From contig CAUVYH020000006.1 of assembly GCA_963556065.3 (NCBI GenBank), positions 4,408-68,407 on the forward strand: DNA of 64,000 bases. The letters run 5' to 3'. Of the stretch, positions 8,718-18,099 are shown piece after piece. The position numbers and the translations under genes were made by a program. Positions within the stretch are counted from its first letter, which is position 1. Each line of letters opens with the position of its first letter. The notes beneath the pieces are model-generated. The model was not told the origin of the DNA and did not search any database. It saw nothing but the letters and a program-made list of their open reading frames with translations. This DNA is from JBAXTE01 sp963556065 (GTDB taxonomy: Bacteria; Bacteroidota; Bacteroidia; Bacteroidales; WCHB1-69).

Positions 8718-9756
8718 AAAACATTATCGAATTTGGATTTCCATTGTTTTATTAGTGGTTGCAACGATCGTGCTTTTTGTGCTTAATCTGTTATTTGGAA
8801 GCGTTTCCATTCCTCTGAATGCAACAATTGATATCTTGCTCGGAAATTCAAACCAATCTGAAGTGTGGAAAAATATTATCATTGAAAGTCGTCTTCCACA
8901 GGCAATAACGGCACTTTTGTCGGGAGCTGCATTAGCGGTTTCCGGATTGATTTTGCAAACCTATTTTCGCAATCCGTTAGCGGAGCCTTCAGTGCTTGGA
9001 GTGAGTTCGGGTGCGAGTATGGGAGTGGCTTTAACCATTCTGATGCCTGGTTTTGTAGTTAACGCACTCGATAATTCGATGTTTGCTTTTCAAAATATTT
9101 CAATTATTTTGGCGGCAATGGTTGGTGCGGGGTTGGTGCTTGTGCTTATTTTGTCCTTAATGTCGCAAATAAGGGATACTGCCATGATTTTGGTTGCCGG
9201 CATCATGCTTAGTGCTGTGGCAAGTTCATTTATCGGTATCATGAATATTTTTACCCGGAGCGAAAGCCTGCATCAATTTGCAGTATGGGGCATGGGGTCA
9301 TTCGGCATGGTTACCCAACGGCATCTTGTGTACTTTGTGCCGGTGGTTCTTATTGGGTTGGGGTTGTCGATGCTGCTTGGAAAATCCCTGAATACCTTGC
9401 AGCTGGGCGAAAAAATGGCACAGCACCTAGGCTTGAATATAAAAAAAGCCCGGTTGTCGATTATTTTAGTAAGCGGATTACTCACGGCTGTAATTACGGC
9501 GTATTGTGGTCCCATTGCTTTTATTGGCATTGCAATTCCTCATTTAATAAAGTTGATTTTCAGAACTTCAAATCATGCGGTGTTGTTACCTGCGGTGATG
9601 ATAGGAGGGGCAATTTGTGCATTGTTGTGTAATTTGATTGCCAAGCTTCCAGGTCTCGATGATACCATTCCGATTAATGCCATCACTGCGCTTTTTGGTG
9701 CACCTGTGGTGATTTGGATTATTGTTCGCAGAAATCGTAAAACCAAAACATTATGA
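8710..9756 (+). CDS. btuC: Cobalamin ABC transporter permease (BtuC/FecCD family)
   Basis: This 348-residue integral membrane protein has about ten hydrophobic segments and FecCD family hallmarks: RLPQAITALLSGAALAVSG near residue 60, the FRNPLAEPSVLGVSSGAS region and GPIAFIGIAIPHLIK in the C-terminal third, where the coupling helix to the ATPase lies. It forms the transmembrane channel of the B12 importer. Translation is probably coupled to the flanking genes: 8-base overlap upstream, ATGA overlap with the ATPase gene downstream. Length and order are normal for the family. Confidence 0.87.
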   Translation: MNRKHYRIWISIVLLVVATIVLFVLNLLFGSVSIPLNATIDILLGNSNQSEVWKNIIIESRLPQAITALLSGAALAVSGLILQTYFRNPLAEPSVLGVSSGASMGVALTILMPGFVVNALDNSMFAFQNISIILAAMVGAGLVLVLILSLMSQIRDTAMILVAGIMLSAVASSFIGIMNIFTRSESLHQFAVWGMGSFGMVTQRHLVYFVPVVLIGLGLSMLLGKSLNTLQLGEKMAQHLGLNIKKARLSIILVSGLLTAVITAYCGPIAFIGIAIPHLIKLIFRTSNHAVLLPAVMIGGAICALLCNLIAKLPGLDDTIPINAITALFGAPVVIWIIVRRNRKTKTL

Positions 9757-10736
9757 TTTTGGAAGCTAAAAACCTATCAATAGGATATCGTTCGGGAAAG
9801 GTGGAAACCTGTTTGCTGATAAATACCGATTTTCGACTTCAACGCGGGTTTGTCTATTCGATATTTGGAGCCAACGGAATTGGAAAATCAACCTTGATTC
9901 ATACACTCTGCGGCATTCTTCGTCCACTTTCGGGGGAAGTACTAATTGGGAACAATCCAGTCTCTAAAATTTCTAAAAAAGAATTGGCAAAACAGATCAG
10001 CATAGTGCTTACGGAGCGCCCTATGGTCGATTATATGTCGGTATTCGATTTTGTTGCTTTAGGTCGTACCCCTCATACCGGTTTTACCGGTTATCTGACC
10101 TCCGAAGATTATAGAATCGTTAATGAATCCATGGAATTGGCAGCTATTGAGCACAAAAAAAACCAACAGATTGATAGTCTAAGTGACGGAGAATTTCAGA
10201 AGGCTTTAATTGCGCGGGCACTTTCACAGCAAACGCCTATTATTATTATGGACGAACCGGCATCGTATCTTGATTATGAGAACCAGATCCAGTTGATGAC
10301 ATTACTTCAAAAACTATCTAAAGATGCAGGAAAAACAATACTGCTTTCGCTTCATCACATTAATTTGGCGATTGATTTCAGTCATTATATCTTGATGTTT
10401 AATAGCGATAAAACTCTCACGATGGGGACACCCGAAGATTTGATTTTATGTAATAAATTTAATGACATATATAAAAATCGGGAAATTTATTTTGATAATT
10501 TGGATGGATGTTTTAAAAATTCCGCTCAACCAAAGGATCGGGTTCAAATTGAGGCTTCCCCACTTCAAAAAAAATGGATTCACCACGCATTGTTAAAAAA
10601 TGGATTGACCGATATTCCATTTTCACTAGCTTGTAGAGAAGGACAATACCTTATATTGCAAAATGGAATAGAATTGGAAAAGGTAAATAGTATCGCGTTG
10701 TTGGTTGAACGATTAACTGATTTGAGGATTAATTAG
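9753..10736 (+). CDS. btuD: Cobalamin ABC transporter ATP-binding protein (BtuD-like) with C-terminal extension
   Basis: This is the ATPase subunit of the importer. Walker A GANGIGKS is at 39-46, the ABC signature LSDGE at 143-147, Walker B IIIMDEP at 163-169, and the switch His in LLSLHHINLA follows. At 327 residues it exceeds the roughly 250-260 of standalone FecE/BtuD proteins by about 70; the extra C-terminal part (from FKNSAQPKD on) is hydrophilic and looks like a small alpha/beta accessory region. The gene starts within the permease stop (ATGA, 9753-9756) and is the last of the operon, followed by an intrinsic terminator at 10788. Confidence 0.87.
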   Translation: MILEAKNLSIGYRSGKVETCLLINTDFRLQRGFVYSIFGANGIGKSTLIHTLCGILRPLSGEVLIGNNPVSKISKKELAKQISIVLTERPMVDYMSVFDFVALGRTPHTGFTGYLTSEDYRIVNESMELAAIEHKKNQQIDSLSDGEFQKALIARALSQQTPIIIMDEPASYLDYENQIQLMTLLQKLSKDAGKTILLSLHHINLAIDFSHYILMFNSDKTLTMGTPEDLILCNKFNDIYKNREIYFDNLDGCFKNSAQPKDRVQIEASPLQKKWIHHALLKNGLTDIPFSLACREGQYLILQNGIELEKVNSIALLVERLTDLRIN

Positions 10737-10787
10737 CTTAACTTTGAAATCAAAAATAATAAAATCAGCGTTGGATGGATAACAATT

Positions 10788-10822
10788 AAAAAGCCCCAAT
10801 TTGATTAAGTTGAGGCTTTTTT
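10788..10822 (+). terminator. Intrinsic terminator after the B12 operon
   Basis: AAAAAGCCCCAA pairs with TTGAGGCTTTTTT (one internal C-A mismatch) around a loop of about ten bases. The A and T tracts on both sides allow it to act for both strands, so it may also serve the convergent surface-protein gene ending at 10847. Confidence 0.8.
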
Positions 10823-10846
10823 ATTTTGTGTTTTTTATTACAATAG

Positions 10847-13800
10847 CTATTTTAATGTAGTTACAGACCCGTTGTAATAATAATTTTTGCCGTTGGCATG
10901 ATAGGTAATCACATAAAAATAAACACCCACCGGCACCTTGGCATTGTGATATGTGCCATCCCACCGATCTTTTTGCCGGGTGGTTTCAAAGATGAGCTCA
11001 CCCCATCGGTTAAAAATCATCATGTGGTAATCTTCGGCAATTTTTGAAATGATGGGATAAAATTCGTCATTGATCATGTCTTCGTTTGGAGTGAACACAT
11101 TAGGAATAAAGTCAGGGGATTCGTCCACCGTTACAATCTGGTATGTTGAATCTTTACAGCCTAATGCGGATGTTGCTGTAAGCCAAACATAGAAAGTCCC
11201 TTCATATAGAAATTGAGTGGATGGGCTTTCTTCTGTTGACGTAACTCCATTTCCAAAGTTCCAGTAGTATGAAATTGCATTTTGACTTAAATTTGTTGTA
11301 CTTGTGTTTAGTGGAGCTACTCCTGAAGTTGGAGATATTGTAAAGTTTGCATCAACGGATGAAAAATGGAGCATAGCCGTTGATGATGAAACGCAACCGT
11401 TATTGGTTACGGTATATGTTACTTCCAAATCATTTCCAACTGTGGTTAAATCGAGAAGGTTCGATGTTATTCCGTTTCCACTCCATGTTCCCCCTTGAGT
11501 GCCGGTAATCAGCGTATTTAAATCAAATGTCGGCTGAATTTTACAGATTACAGTTGGCGCGTTCCACGAGGCAATAGGAACAGGAGTAACGCTAATTGTA
11601 TGTGTTACGGTTTCGGGACAACCATGTATTGGATTTACCAAATAGCTAATCGCAATATTTCCGCTTAATCCTGCAGGATTAAATATTGAACCGCTCACCC
11701 CGGTGCCGCTCCATGTTCCGCCGTTATCCCCGGTAACGAGTAGTGATAAATCAATGGGGGTAGCATCTGCACAAATAGAACTTGGTGCAGTCCATGCCGC
11801 ATTGGCCGAAAGCAAAACCTGAATTATATGAGTAACGGAATCGGAACAAGGACTGTTCCCGGCTTTATATTGTATGCTGATGTTTCCGCTAAGTCCGGCC
11901 GGGTTGAATGTGTTTCCTGTAACTCCGGTTCCCGACCACGTTCCGCCGGTTGTAGCTGTGGCATCCAGATAAGTATTCAAATTTACCGCCGTTGCCGATT
12001 GGCAGATTGATGCCGGTGGGGTCCATGCCGCATTTGCCGATGTTATTACCTGAATCACGTGTATTGCTGAGTCCAAGCATGGAGCAGTTCCCACCTTATA
12101 TTTAACACTGATGTTTCCGCTAAGTCCGGCTGGGTTAAATGTATTTCCTGTAACTCCGGTTCCCGACCACGTTCCACCGGTTGTAGCTGCGGCATCCAGA
12201 TAAGTGTTCAAATTCACGGCAGTTGCCGATTGGCAGATTGGTGTTGGCGGAGTCCACGAAGCGTTTGAGGACGCTATAACCTGAATCACATGTATAGCTG
12301 AATCCAAGCACGGAGCAGTTCCCACCTTATATTTAACACTGATGTTTCCGCTAAGTCCGGCCGGGTTGAATGTATTTCCTGTAACTCCGGTTCCCGACCA
12401 CGTTCCGCCGGTTGTAGCTGCGGCATCCAGATAAGTGTTCAAATTTATAGCAGCTGCCGATTGGCAGATTGATGCCGGTGGGGTCCATGCCGCATTTGCC
12501 GATGTTATTACCTGAATCACATGTATTGCCGAATCCAAGCACGGAGCAGTTCCCACCTTATATTTAACATTGATGTTTCCGCTAAGTCCAGCCGGATTGA
12601 ATGTGTTTCCAGTAACCCCGGAACCCGACCACGTTCCACCAGTTGTAGCTGCGGCATCCAGATAAGTGTTCAAATTCACGGCAGTTGCCGATTGGCAGAT
12701 TGATGTCGGTGGAGTCCACGAAGCATTTGCGGACGCAATTACAGATATTACATGAGTTATAGAATCGGCGCAAGGACTATTCCCGGCTTTATATTGTATG
12801 CTGATGTTTCCACTAAGTCCGGCCGGGTTTAATGTATTTCCTGTAACTCCGGAACCCGACCACGTTCCGCCGGTTGTAGCTGCGGCATCCAGATAAGTAT
12901 TCAAATTCACGGCAGTTGCCGATTGGCAGATTGATGTTGGCGGAGTCCATGCCGCATTTGCCGATGTTATTACCTGAATCACGTGTATTGCCGAATCCAA
13001 GCATGGAGCAGTTCCCACCTTATATTTAATGCTGATGTTTCCGCTAAGCCCGGTTGGGTTAAAAGTATTTCCTGTAACTCCTGTTCCCGACCATATTCCG
13101 CCGGATGTGGCTGTTGCATCCAATAGTGTGTTTAAATTCAAAGCCCCAGCTGATTGACAAATAGAAGCGGGAGGAGTCCATGAAGGAACAGCAGATGCAA
13201 TTACATTGATATTTTGAGTTAAGGAGTCGGAACAAGATGTTGTGCCTACTTTGTATGTTATGCTAACATTTCCGCTAAGTCCGGCCGGATTGAATGTATT
13301 TCCAGTAACTCCGGTACCCGACCATGTTCCACCTGTGGTAGCCGTGGCCGCTAGTAGTGTGTTCAAATTCAATGCGGCAGCCGATTGGCAAATAGAGGTT
13401 GTGGTCCATGCTGCACTTAAAGGAATATAAGGAGCTTGGCAGCCATCATTGTAATAGGTAGCAATGCCAGCATCGGTGAAACGAACGCCACCGCCGTCTT
13501 CTGCCCCTGGAGTACCAGCAACAGTAATTAACAGGGATTTGTTATAAGATACATCTTCGTTAGTGCCAGTAGAAATTTGATGTAACCGCAAATATCTCAT
13601 TGCAGAGGTGCCATAATTGGTGAAATGACCTGCTGTATTGCCTGATTTTTGAAACACTACATAAAGTGTGTCGGATAACAAAGAAAAGTCGTCGGCAAAA
13701 GGAGAAAAATCAGTACTTGTAATAATGAGTCCTTTTTTCCCAGCAGGAATAAGTCCTTGCCCGTTAGTGCCCCCAGTGGGAATAATTAACTTGCCACAGT

Positions 13801-14164
13801 TGAGGATATGCGCATTTATTAATGCGATTTTGGCAACCGCAGTATCATAATTTGCAGTGCCGGGGACAATCCATCCTAGGAATGAGTTGTTGGTTACATT
13901 TGGCCATTTACCAGTTTGATAAGGGAGTGTATTAGAAGCACCATCTACACGAATATCGGCTACATTTATTGCAGTGTTTTCAACATGAAAACCAACCATC
14001 TCATTTTCTCCTTCTTGCGTACCTGCACATGCATCGACCAAAATACTTTCAATTTGAAGAAAGTTTTGTCCATACGCAATTGATGATTTTGATATTAATA
14101 TCCCAATAAAAAAAACAATAAAGAGCAATTTTGTTGGGAAATAACTTTTTTTATATGTTTTCAT
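10847..14164 (-). CDS. Giant T9SS-exported protein: lamin-tail-like domain, nine Ig-like modules, PKD, type B sorting domain
   Basis: I take the start at 14164 (MKTYKKSYFPTKLLFIVFF, a signal peptide), since the open frame upstream to 14341 adds 59 residues that would bury it. The mature protein opens with a lamin-tail-like domain (QIESILVDACAG...). Then follow nine tandem modules of about 77 residues built around SICQSA..LNTYLDA..TTGGTWSGTGVTG and a C-terminal Cys (PCLDS), seven of them nearly identical. Next is a PKD domain (YYWNFGNG), and the C-terminus is a gliding-motility/type B T9SS sorting domain (FIPNVFTPNEDMINDEF, FNRWGELIFE, WDGTYHNAKVPVGVYFYVI). It is probably a cell-surface or matrix adhesin. 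Two Cys per module may form a disulfide, which is inference. Confidence 0.85.
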   Translation of the reverse strand: MKTYKKSYFPTKLLFIVFFIGILISKSSIAYGQNFLQIESILVDACAGTQEGENEMVGFHVENTAINVADIRVDGASNTLPYQTGKWPNVTNNSFLGWIVPGTANYDTAVAKIALINAHILNCGKLIIPTGGTNGQGLIPAGKKGLIITSTDFSPFADDFSLLSDTLYVVFQKSGNTAGHFTNYGTSAMRYLRLHQISTGTNEDVSYNKSLLITVAGTPGAEDGGGVRFTDAGIATYYNDGCQAPYIPLSAAWTTTSICQSAAALNLNTLLAATATTGGTWSGTGVTGNTFNPAGLSGNVSITYKVGTTSCSDSLTQNINVIASAVPSWTPPASICQSAGALNLNTLLDATATSGGIWSGTGVTGNTFNPTGLSGNISIKYKVGTAPCLDSAIHVIQVITSANAAWTPPTSICQSATAVNLNTYLDAAATTGGTWSGSGVTGNTLNPAGLSGNISIQYKAGNSPCADSITHVISVIASANASWTPPTSICQSATAVNLNTYLDAAATTGGTWSGSGVTGNTFNPAGLSGNINVKYKVGTAPCLDSAIHVIQVITSANAAWTPPASICQSAAAINLNTYLDAAATTGGTWSGTGVTGNTFNPAGLSGNISVKYKVGTAPCLDSAIHVIQVIASSNASWTPPTPICQSATAVNLNTYLDAAATTGGTWSGTGVTGNTFNPAGLSGNISVKYKVGTAPCLDSAIHVIQVITSANAAWTPPASICQSATAVNLNTYLDATATTGGTWSGTGVTGNTFNPAGLSGNISIQYKAGNSPCSDSVTHIIQVLLSANAAWTAPSSICADATPIDLSLLVTGDNGGTWSGTGVSGSIFNPAGLSGNIAISYLVNPIHGCPETVTHTISVTPVPIASWNAPTVICKIQPTFDLNTLITGTQGGTWSGNGITSNLLDLTTVGNDLEVTYTVTNNGCVSSSTAMLHFSSVDANFTISPTSGVAPLNTSTTNLSQNAISYYWNFGNGVTSTEESPSTQFLYEGTFYVWLTATSALGCKDSTYQIVTVDESPDFIPNVFTPNEDMINDEFYPIISKIAEDYHMMIFNRWGELIFETTRQKDRWDGTYHNAKVPVGVYFYVITYHANGKNYYYNGSVTTLK
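11365..13415 (-). repeat. Tandem 231-bp coding repeat (nine modules)
   Basis: Within the surface-protein gene a 231-base unit (77 codons) recurs in register. The central copies between about 11830 and 13100 differ by only a few bases, while the two nearest the C-terminus (to about 11365) are divergent. DNA-level identity implies recent amplification or ongoing homogenisation by recombination. Confidence 0.9.
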
Positions 14165-14471
14165 AAAAATATATTGAAAAAATAATATGATATTTTCTAT
14201 ATTTGATACACTAATTCTAATATACAAAGATAGACAAAAATCTCTATTAAACGTTTGTGCTTTTAAACAATTTAACAATAGAATAACATGAATTTTAAAT
14301 TGTGACAATATTTGGTTTTGAAAAAAATATTTATATATCATAAAATCAGCTATATAACTTAATTAAAACAAATGGTCTGAGAAAGTAAAAGCAAATGAAT
14401 CACAGATATATTGGTATTCCTAAAACTAAAAAATGACTACTTTTGCTAATTCAAAGAAAGGAGAAGAGCGA

Positions 14472-15275
14472 ATGGATATCAAAACGGTGATAATTGGAGG
14501 AAAGGAAATCCGATACAGCGATCAGGGAAATGGAAGGCCGATTGTTTTGTTACACGGATTTATCGAACGGATTGAAATCTGGAATCGGATGAGTGAAATG
14601 CTGAGTGAAAGTAATCGTGTAGTTTGTATTGAGTTGCCAGGTCATGGCGAAAGTGAATTAATCGACGAAGTCCAAACAATGGAGAAAGTAGCGAATCATA
14701 TTCATGTGTTGATCGGTCAACTGGGACTAAAAAACTACGTGATGATCGGTCATTCTATGGGTGGTTATATATCCTTGGCTTACGCCGAACAATACGAACA
14801 TGAACTGGCTGGAGTGGGATTGTTTCATTCCAATGCTACCGCCGACTCCGAGGAGAAAAAACTCGGGCGAGAACGCTCTATCGAAATCATTCAACGCGAT
14901 AAAGCCGGTTTTATCTTCAATTTTATTCCAAATCTATTTGCCGAAATCAATCAATCAATTTTTGCAAAGGAAATAGACGCGCTACAACAGGGAGCTAAAG
15001 ATATGACTACAGAAGCCCTTGTGGCAAGCCTCAAAGGAATGGCGCTAAGGACGGATAAAATTGTATTTTTGTTTTCTACCCCGTTGCCGGTAATGTTTAT
15101 CTTGGGCAAGGAAGACACTCATTCTCCCGTGAGCGAAGTAATGGCTCAGACCTTGCTCCCCAAGCATTCGGAAGTGTTGATTTTAGCCGATTGTGCTCAC
15201 ATGGGCTATCTCGAAAAAACTGTGGAAACCGCTCGGTTTATTCAATCGTTTGCCTCACACGTAAGTAAAATTTGA
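14472..15275 (+). CDS. Alpha/beta hydrolase
   Basis: This 267-residue protein has the alpha/beta-hydrolase fold of the AB hydrolase-1 type. The oxyanion region is IVLLHGF (24-30), the nucleophile elbow GHSMGG puts Ser at 95, the acid is likely the Asp of ILGKEDTHSP, and the catalytic His is in DCAHMGYLEK near the end. No signal peptide is seen, so a cytoplasmic esterase- or hydrolase-type enzyme of unknown substrate is expected. The start at 14472 is preferred over 14433 because a purine-rich AAAGGAG lies 8-9 bases before it and the family motif starts shortly after. It lies 66 bases before ffh, which has its own promoter. Confidence 0.8.
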   Translation: MDIKTVIIGGKEIRYSDQGNGRPIVLLHGFIERIEIWNRMSEMLSESNRVVCIELPGHGESELIDEVQTMEKVANHIHVLIGQLGLKNYVMIGHSMGGYISLAYAEQYEHELAGVGLFHSNATADSEEKKLGRERSIEIIQRDKAGFIFNFIPNLFAEINQSIFAKEIDALQQGAKDMTTEALVASLKGMALRTDKIVFLFSTPLPVMFILGKEDTHSPVSEVMAQTLLPKHSEVLILADCAHMGYLEKTVETARFIQSFASHVSKI

Positions 15276-15302
15276 ACAAAATAAAAAAATATTCTACCTT
15301 TG
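15271..15302 (+). promoter_or_regulatory. ffh promoter (-33 TTTG, -7 TACCTTTG)
   Basis: TTTG at 15271-15274 and TACCTTTG at 15295-15302 are 20 bases apart, an almost ideal Bacteroidota housekeeping promoter. The -33 box overlaps the last codons and stop of the hydrolase gene. The ATG of ffh follows 39 bases later. Confidence 0.75.
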
Positions 15303-15341
15303 CGCATTCAAAAATAAGACTGTAAAAAATATCATATACCA

Positions 15342-16661
15342 ATGTTTGAAAATTTAAGCGACAAACTCGACAGAGCCTTTAAAATCCTTAAAGGGCAAGG
15401 TCATATTACAGAAATTAACGTAGCCGAAACGCTCAAAGAGGTCAGAAAAGCATTGCTCGAAGCCGACGTTAGCTATAAAGTAGCCAAGGATTTTACCGAT
15501 GAGGTGAAAAAGAAAGCACTCGGGCAGAATGTGTTGACTTCTGTGTCGCCAAGCCAGTTAATGGTGAAAATTGTCCATGATGAACTCGTAACCCTGATGG
15601 GAAGCGATAAGGTTGACATGAAAATCAAAGGAACCCCCGCAGTTATTCTGATGTCGGGGTTGCAAGGTTCCGGTAAAACCACCTTTTCGGCAAAATTAGC
15701 CAATTACTATAAAACCAAACAGAGTCTCAATCCAATGATGGTTGCTTGCGACGTTTATCGTCCGGCGGCTATTAACCAGCTAACAGTTTTAGCTGAACAA
15801 ATTGGCGTTGATGTGTATTCCGAAATCGAAAATAAAAACCCGATTGAAATCGCTCAAAATGCGATTGCCAAAGCTAAGGCAAATGGAAACAATATTGTAA
15901 TCATTGACACCGCCGGCCGTTTAGCTGTGGATGAAATGATGATGAACGAAATTTCTGCTTTAAAGAAAGCGTTGAATCCTCAGGAAATTTTGTTTGTAGT
16001 CGATTCCATGACAGGTCAGGATGCCGTGAATACAGCCAAAGCTTTTAACGACAAGCTCGATTTTGACGGTGTAGTGCTCACTAAACTTGATGGTGATACT
16101 CGTGGTGGAGCTGCGCTTACGATTCGTTCGGTGGTTAACAAACCGATAAAATTTGTCGGTCTTGGTGAAAAAATGGATGCCATTGATGTGTTCTATCCGT
16201 CACGTATGGCCGATCGTATCTTGGGAATGGGCGATATCGTTTCATTGGTGGAACGTGCGCAGGAACAGTACGATGAAGAAGAAGCCAAACGCTTGCAGAA
16301 GAAAATTGCTAAAGATCAGTTTAGCTTCAACGACTTCCTTTCTCAAATTCAACAAATCAAGAAAATGGGAAATATCAAGGATTTGGTAGGGATGATTCCC
16401 GGAATGTCGAAAATGATGAAAGATGTGGATGTTGACGACGATGCCTTTAAAGGAATTGAAGCTATTATTCAATCCATGACACCTTACGAACGCGAAAATC
16501 CAATCGTGCTCAACGGAAACCGTCGTAAAAGAATTGCATCGGGAAGTGGCACTACCGTTCAGGATGTGAACAAGCTCATCAAACAGTTTGAAGATACCCG
16601 TAAGATGATGAAAATGCTGACGACGAACAAAGCCGGCTTAATGAAGAAGATGAAAAGATAG
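15342..16661 (+). CDS. ffh: Signal recognition particle protein Ffh (SRP54)
   Basis: This is the 439-residue GTPase that binds 4.5S RNA and signal sequences of nascent membrane proteins and docks with FtsY at the inner membrane. The N domain (1-85) is followed by the G domain with G1 GLQGSGKT (106-113), DTAGRL, and TKLDGD. The Met-rich M domain includes GMIPGMSKMMKDV, the SGSG RNA-binding loop and the terminal MMKML and LMKKMKR. Length and domain order are those of a complete bacterial Ffh. It is expressed from its own promoter at 15271-15302. Confidence 0.97.
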   Translation: MFENLSDKLDRAFKILKGQGHITEINVAETLKEVRKALLEADVSYKVAKDFTDEVKKKALGQNVLTSVSPSQLMVKIVHDELVTLMGSDKVDMKIKGTPAVILMSGLQGSGKTTFSAKLANYYKTKQSLNPMMVACDVYRPAAINQLTVLAEQIGVDVYSEIENKNPIEIAQNAIAKAKANGNNIVIIDTAGRLAVDEMMMNEISALKKALNPQEILFVVDSMTGQDAVNTAKAFNDKLDFDGVVLTKLDGDTRGGAALTIRSVVNKPIKFVGLGEKMDAIDVFYPSRMADRILGMGDIVSLVERAQEQYDEEEAKRLQKKIAKDQFSFNDFLSQIQQIKKMGNIKDLVGMIPGMSKMMKDVDVDDDAFKGIEAIIQSMTPYERENPIVLNGNRRKRIASGSGTTVQDVNKLIKQFEDTRKMMKMLTTNKAGLMKKMKR

Positions 16662-17160
16662 CATAGAGGAATAAAGAAGTAAGAATCAAGAACGTGAAAA
16701 GATTTTCCGTGAAAAGAAAAACGAAGGCTGAGTAGAGAATTAAGAATTGAAAATCCCGATAACCGAGCGCAGTCGAGGTAGAGGAAGTGAATTAAGAATT
16801 AAGAAGTCTTGGTGCCTTAGTGGCGAAATGTGAAAATAAGAACGAAGACTGAGCGGAGTCGAAGTCGAAGAAGGGAAAAGGCGCGAGGTGCAAAAACGAA
16901 GACAGAGCGATTTAGATCGAAGGCTGAGTAGAGAATTAAGAATCAAGAATTGAAAATCCCGATAACCGAGCGCAGTCGAGGCAGAGGAAGTGAAAAAGAA
17001 TTAAGAACTAAAAATTAAGAACTAAGAATTAAGAACTAAGAATCAAGAATTAAGAACGTGAAAATTAGAATCTTAATGTTCCTTAATATCTTAATGGTTT
17101 AAAATTGAATAAAGAAGCAAGAAGCCTTAGACTAGTTGGTGAAAATAAAAAAAACAATGC
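16662..17160 (+). repeat. Gene-free tract of degenerate intergenic repeats between ffh and folD
   Basis: About 500 bases with no supportable gene. A block starting GAATTAAGAATTGAAAATCC and running on through a GATAACCGAGCGCAGTCGAGG core occurs at about 16736-16790 and again, almost unchanged, at about 16940-16992. Related pieces reading CGAAGxCTGAGCGGAGTCGAAG lie at about 16720, 16845 and 16895. From 16985 the sequence degenerates into many AAGAATTAAGAAC/T iterations. Similar CTGAGCGAAGTCGAAG text recurs near 42045, so this is a dispersed family. Confidence 0.75.
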
Positions 17161-18039
17161 ATGAAAATTATTGATGGAAAACTGATTTCGGATCAAATTA
17201 AAAAGGAAATTGCTGCCGAAGTTGTTCAAATGCTCGACAAAGGGCAGGATGCACCTCATTTAGCTGCCATCCTTGTAGGTGAAGACGGCGCAAGCCAAAC
17301 CTATGTTGCCAATAAGGAAAAATCCAGCCACGAAGTTGGATTTATTTCCACAACGTATCGTTTTCCGGAATCAATCTCCGAAAAAGAACTCCTCGAAGCT
17401 ATCGAATTCATTAATCAGGACGACGAAATTGACGGACTGATAGTTCAGTTACCGCTCCCCAAACATATTTCTTCCGAAAAGGTAATCAACGCTATTGATC
17501 CATCCAAGGACGTGGATGGTTTCCATCCTCAGAACCTTGGCAAACTCGTACTGGGCGAAGATACTTATGTTCCCGCTACTCCTTATGGAATTATGCAGCT
17601 ACTCAAACGTTCGGATATCGAAACTGCCGGAAAACATGCCGTGGTTATCGGAAGAAGCAATATCGTGGGCACCCCCATGAGCCTTTTACTAAGCAGGAAT
17701 ACAAATCCTGGTAATTGTACGGTCACGATTTGTCACAGCAAAACTCAGAATATAAAAGAAATCGCCCAAATGGCTGATATCCTAATAGTTGCAATTGGTA
17801 AACCCGAAATGATCGATGCTTCTTATATTAAGCCCGGTGCAACCGTAATCGACGTGGGAATTCATCGAATTGCCGATGAAACCAAAAAGTCGGGTTTTCG
17901 CCTAGTGGGCGATGTCAATTACAACGAAGCCATAAAAGTAGCCGGTGCCATTACGCCTGTTCCCGGTGGAGTAGGGCCGATGACCATCGTTGGATTATTG
18001 CAGAATACACTGCTGGCCCGAAAGAGGAAAGCAGTTTAA
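17161..18039 (+). CDS. folD: Bifunctional methylenetetrahydrofolate dehydrogenase / methenyltetrahydrofolate cyclohydrolase
   Basis: This cytoplasmic enzyme of one-carbon metabolism interconverts 5,10-methylene-, 5,10-methenyl- and 10-formyl-THF using NADP+. Its 292 residues show the family hallmarks: YVANKEKSSHEVG (catalytic Lys in YxxxK, about residue 52), DGLIVQLPLPKH, the P-loop-like VIGRSNIVGTPMSLLL of the NAD(P) domain, and the C-terminal TPVPGGVGPMT signature. The gene has normal length and is followed by an intrinsic terminator at 18067. Confidence 0.97.
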   Translation: MKIIDGKLISDQIKKEIAAEVVQMLDKGQDAPHLAAILVGEDGASQTYVANKEKSSHEVGFISTTYRFPESISEKELLEAIEFINQDDEIDGLIVQLPLPKHISSEKVINAIDPSKDVDGFHPQNLGKLVLGEDTYVPATPYGIMQLLKRSDIETAGKHAVVIGRSNIVGTPMSLLLSRNTNPGNCTVTICHSKTQNIKEIAQMADILIVAIGKPEMIDASYIKPGATVIDVGIHRIADETKKSGFRLVGDVNYNEAIKVAGAITPVPGGVGPMTIVGLLQNTLLARKRKAV

Positions 18040-18066
18040 AGGTTGTAAATAGAACGTATTTGTAAA

Positions 18067-18099
18067 AGAGTTGCCAAGATCATTTTGGCAACTCTTTTT
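18067..18099 (+). terminator. Intrinsic terminator of folD
   Basis: AGAGTTGCCAA (18067-18077) pairs perfectly with TTGGCAACTCT (18085-18095) over a 7-base loop and is followed by a T-run. The remaining bases up to the MarR gene hold only AT-rich sequence and a possible TACTTTTG -7 box at 18274-18281. Confidence 0.85.

Noticed and set aside
11828..13004. Regular 231-base spacing of near-identical blocks and several 60-63 codon frames on both strands, superficially array-like
   Set aside because: The blocks are in-frame modules of the large surface protein on the minus strand; there are no short direct repeats with unique spacers, so this is not a CRISPR array, and the small frames are repeat shadows.
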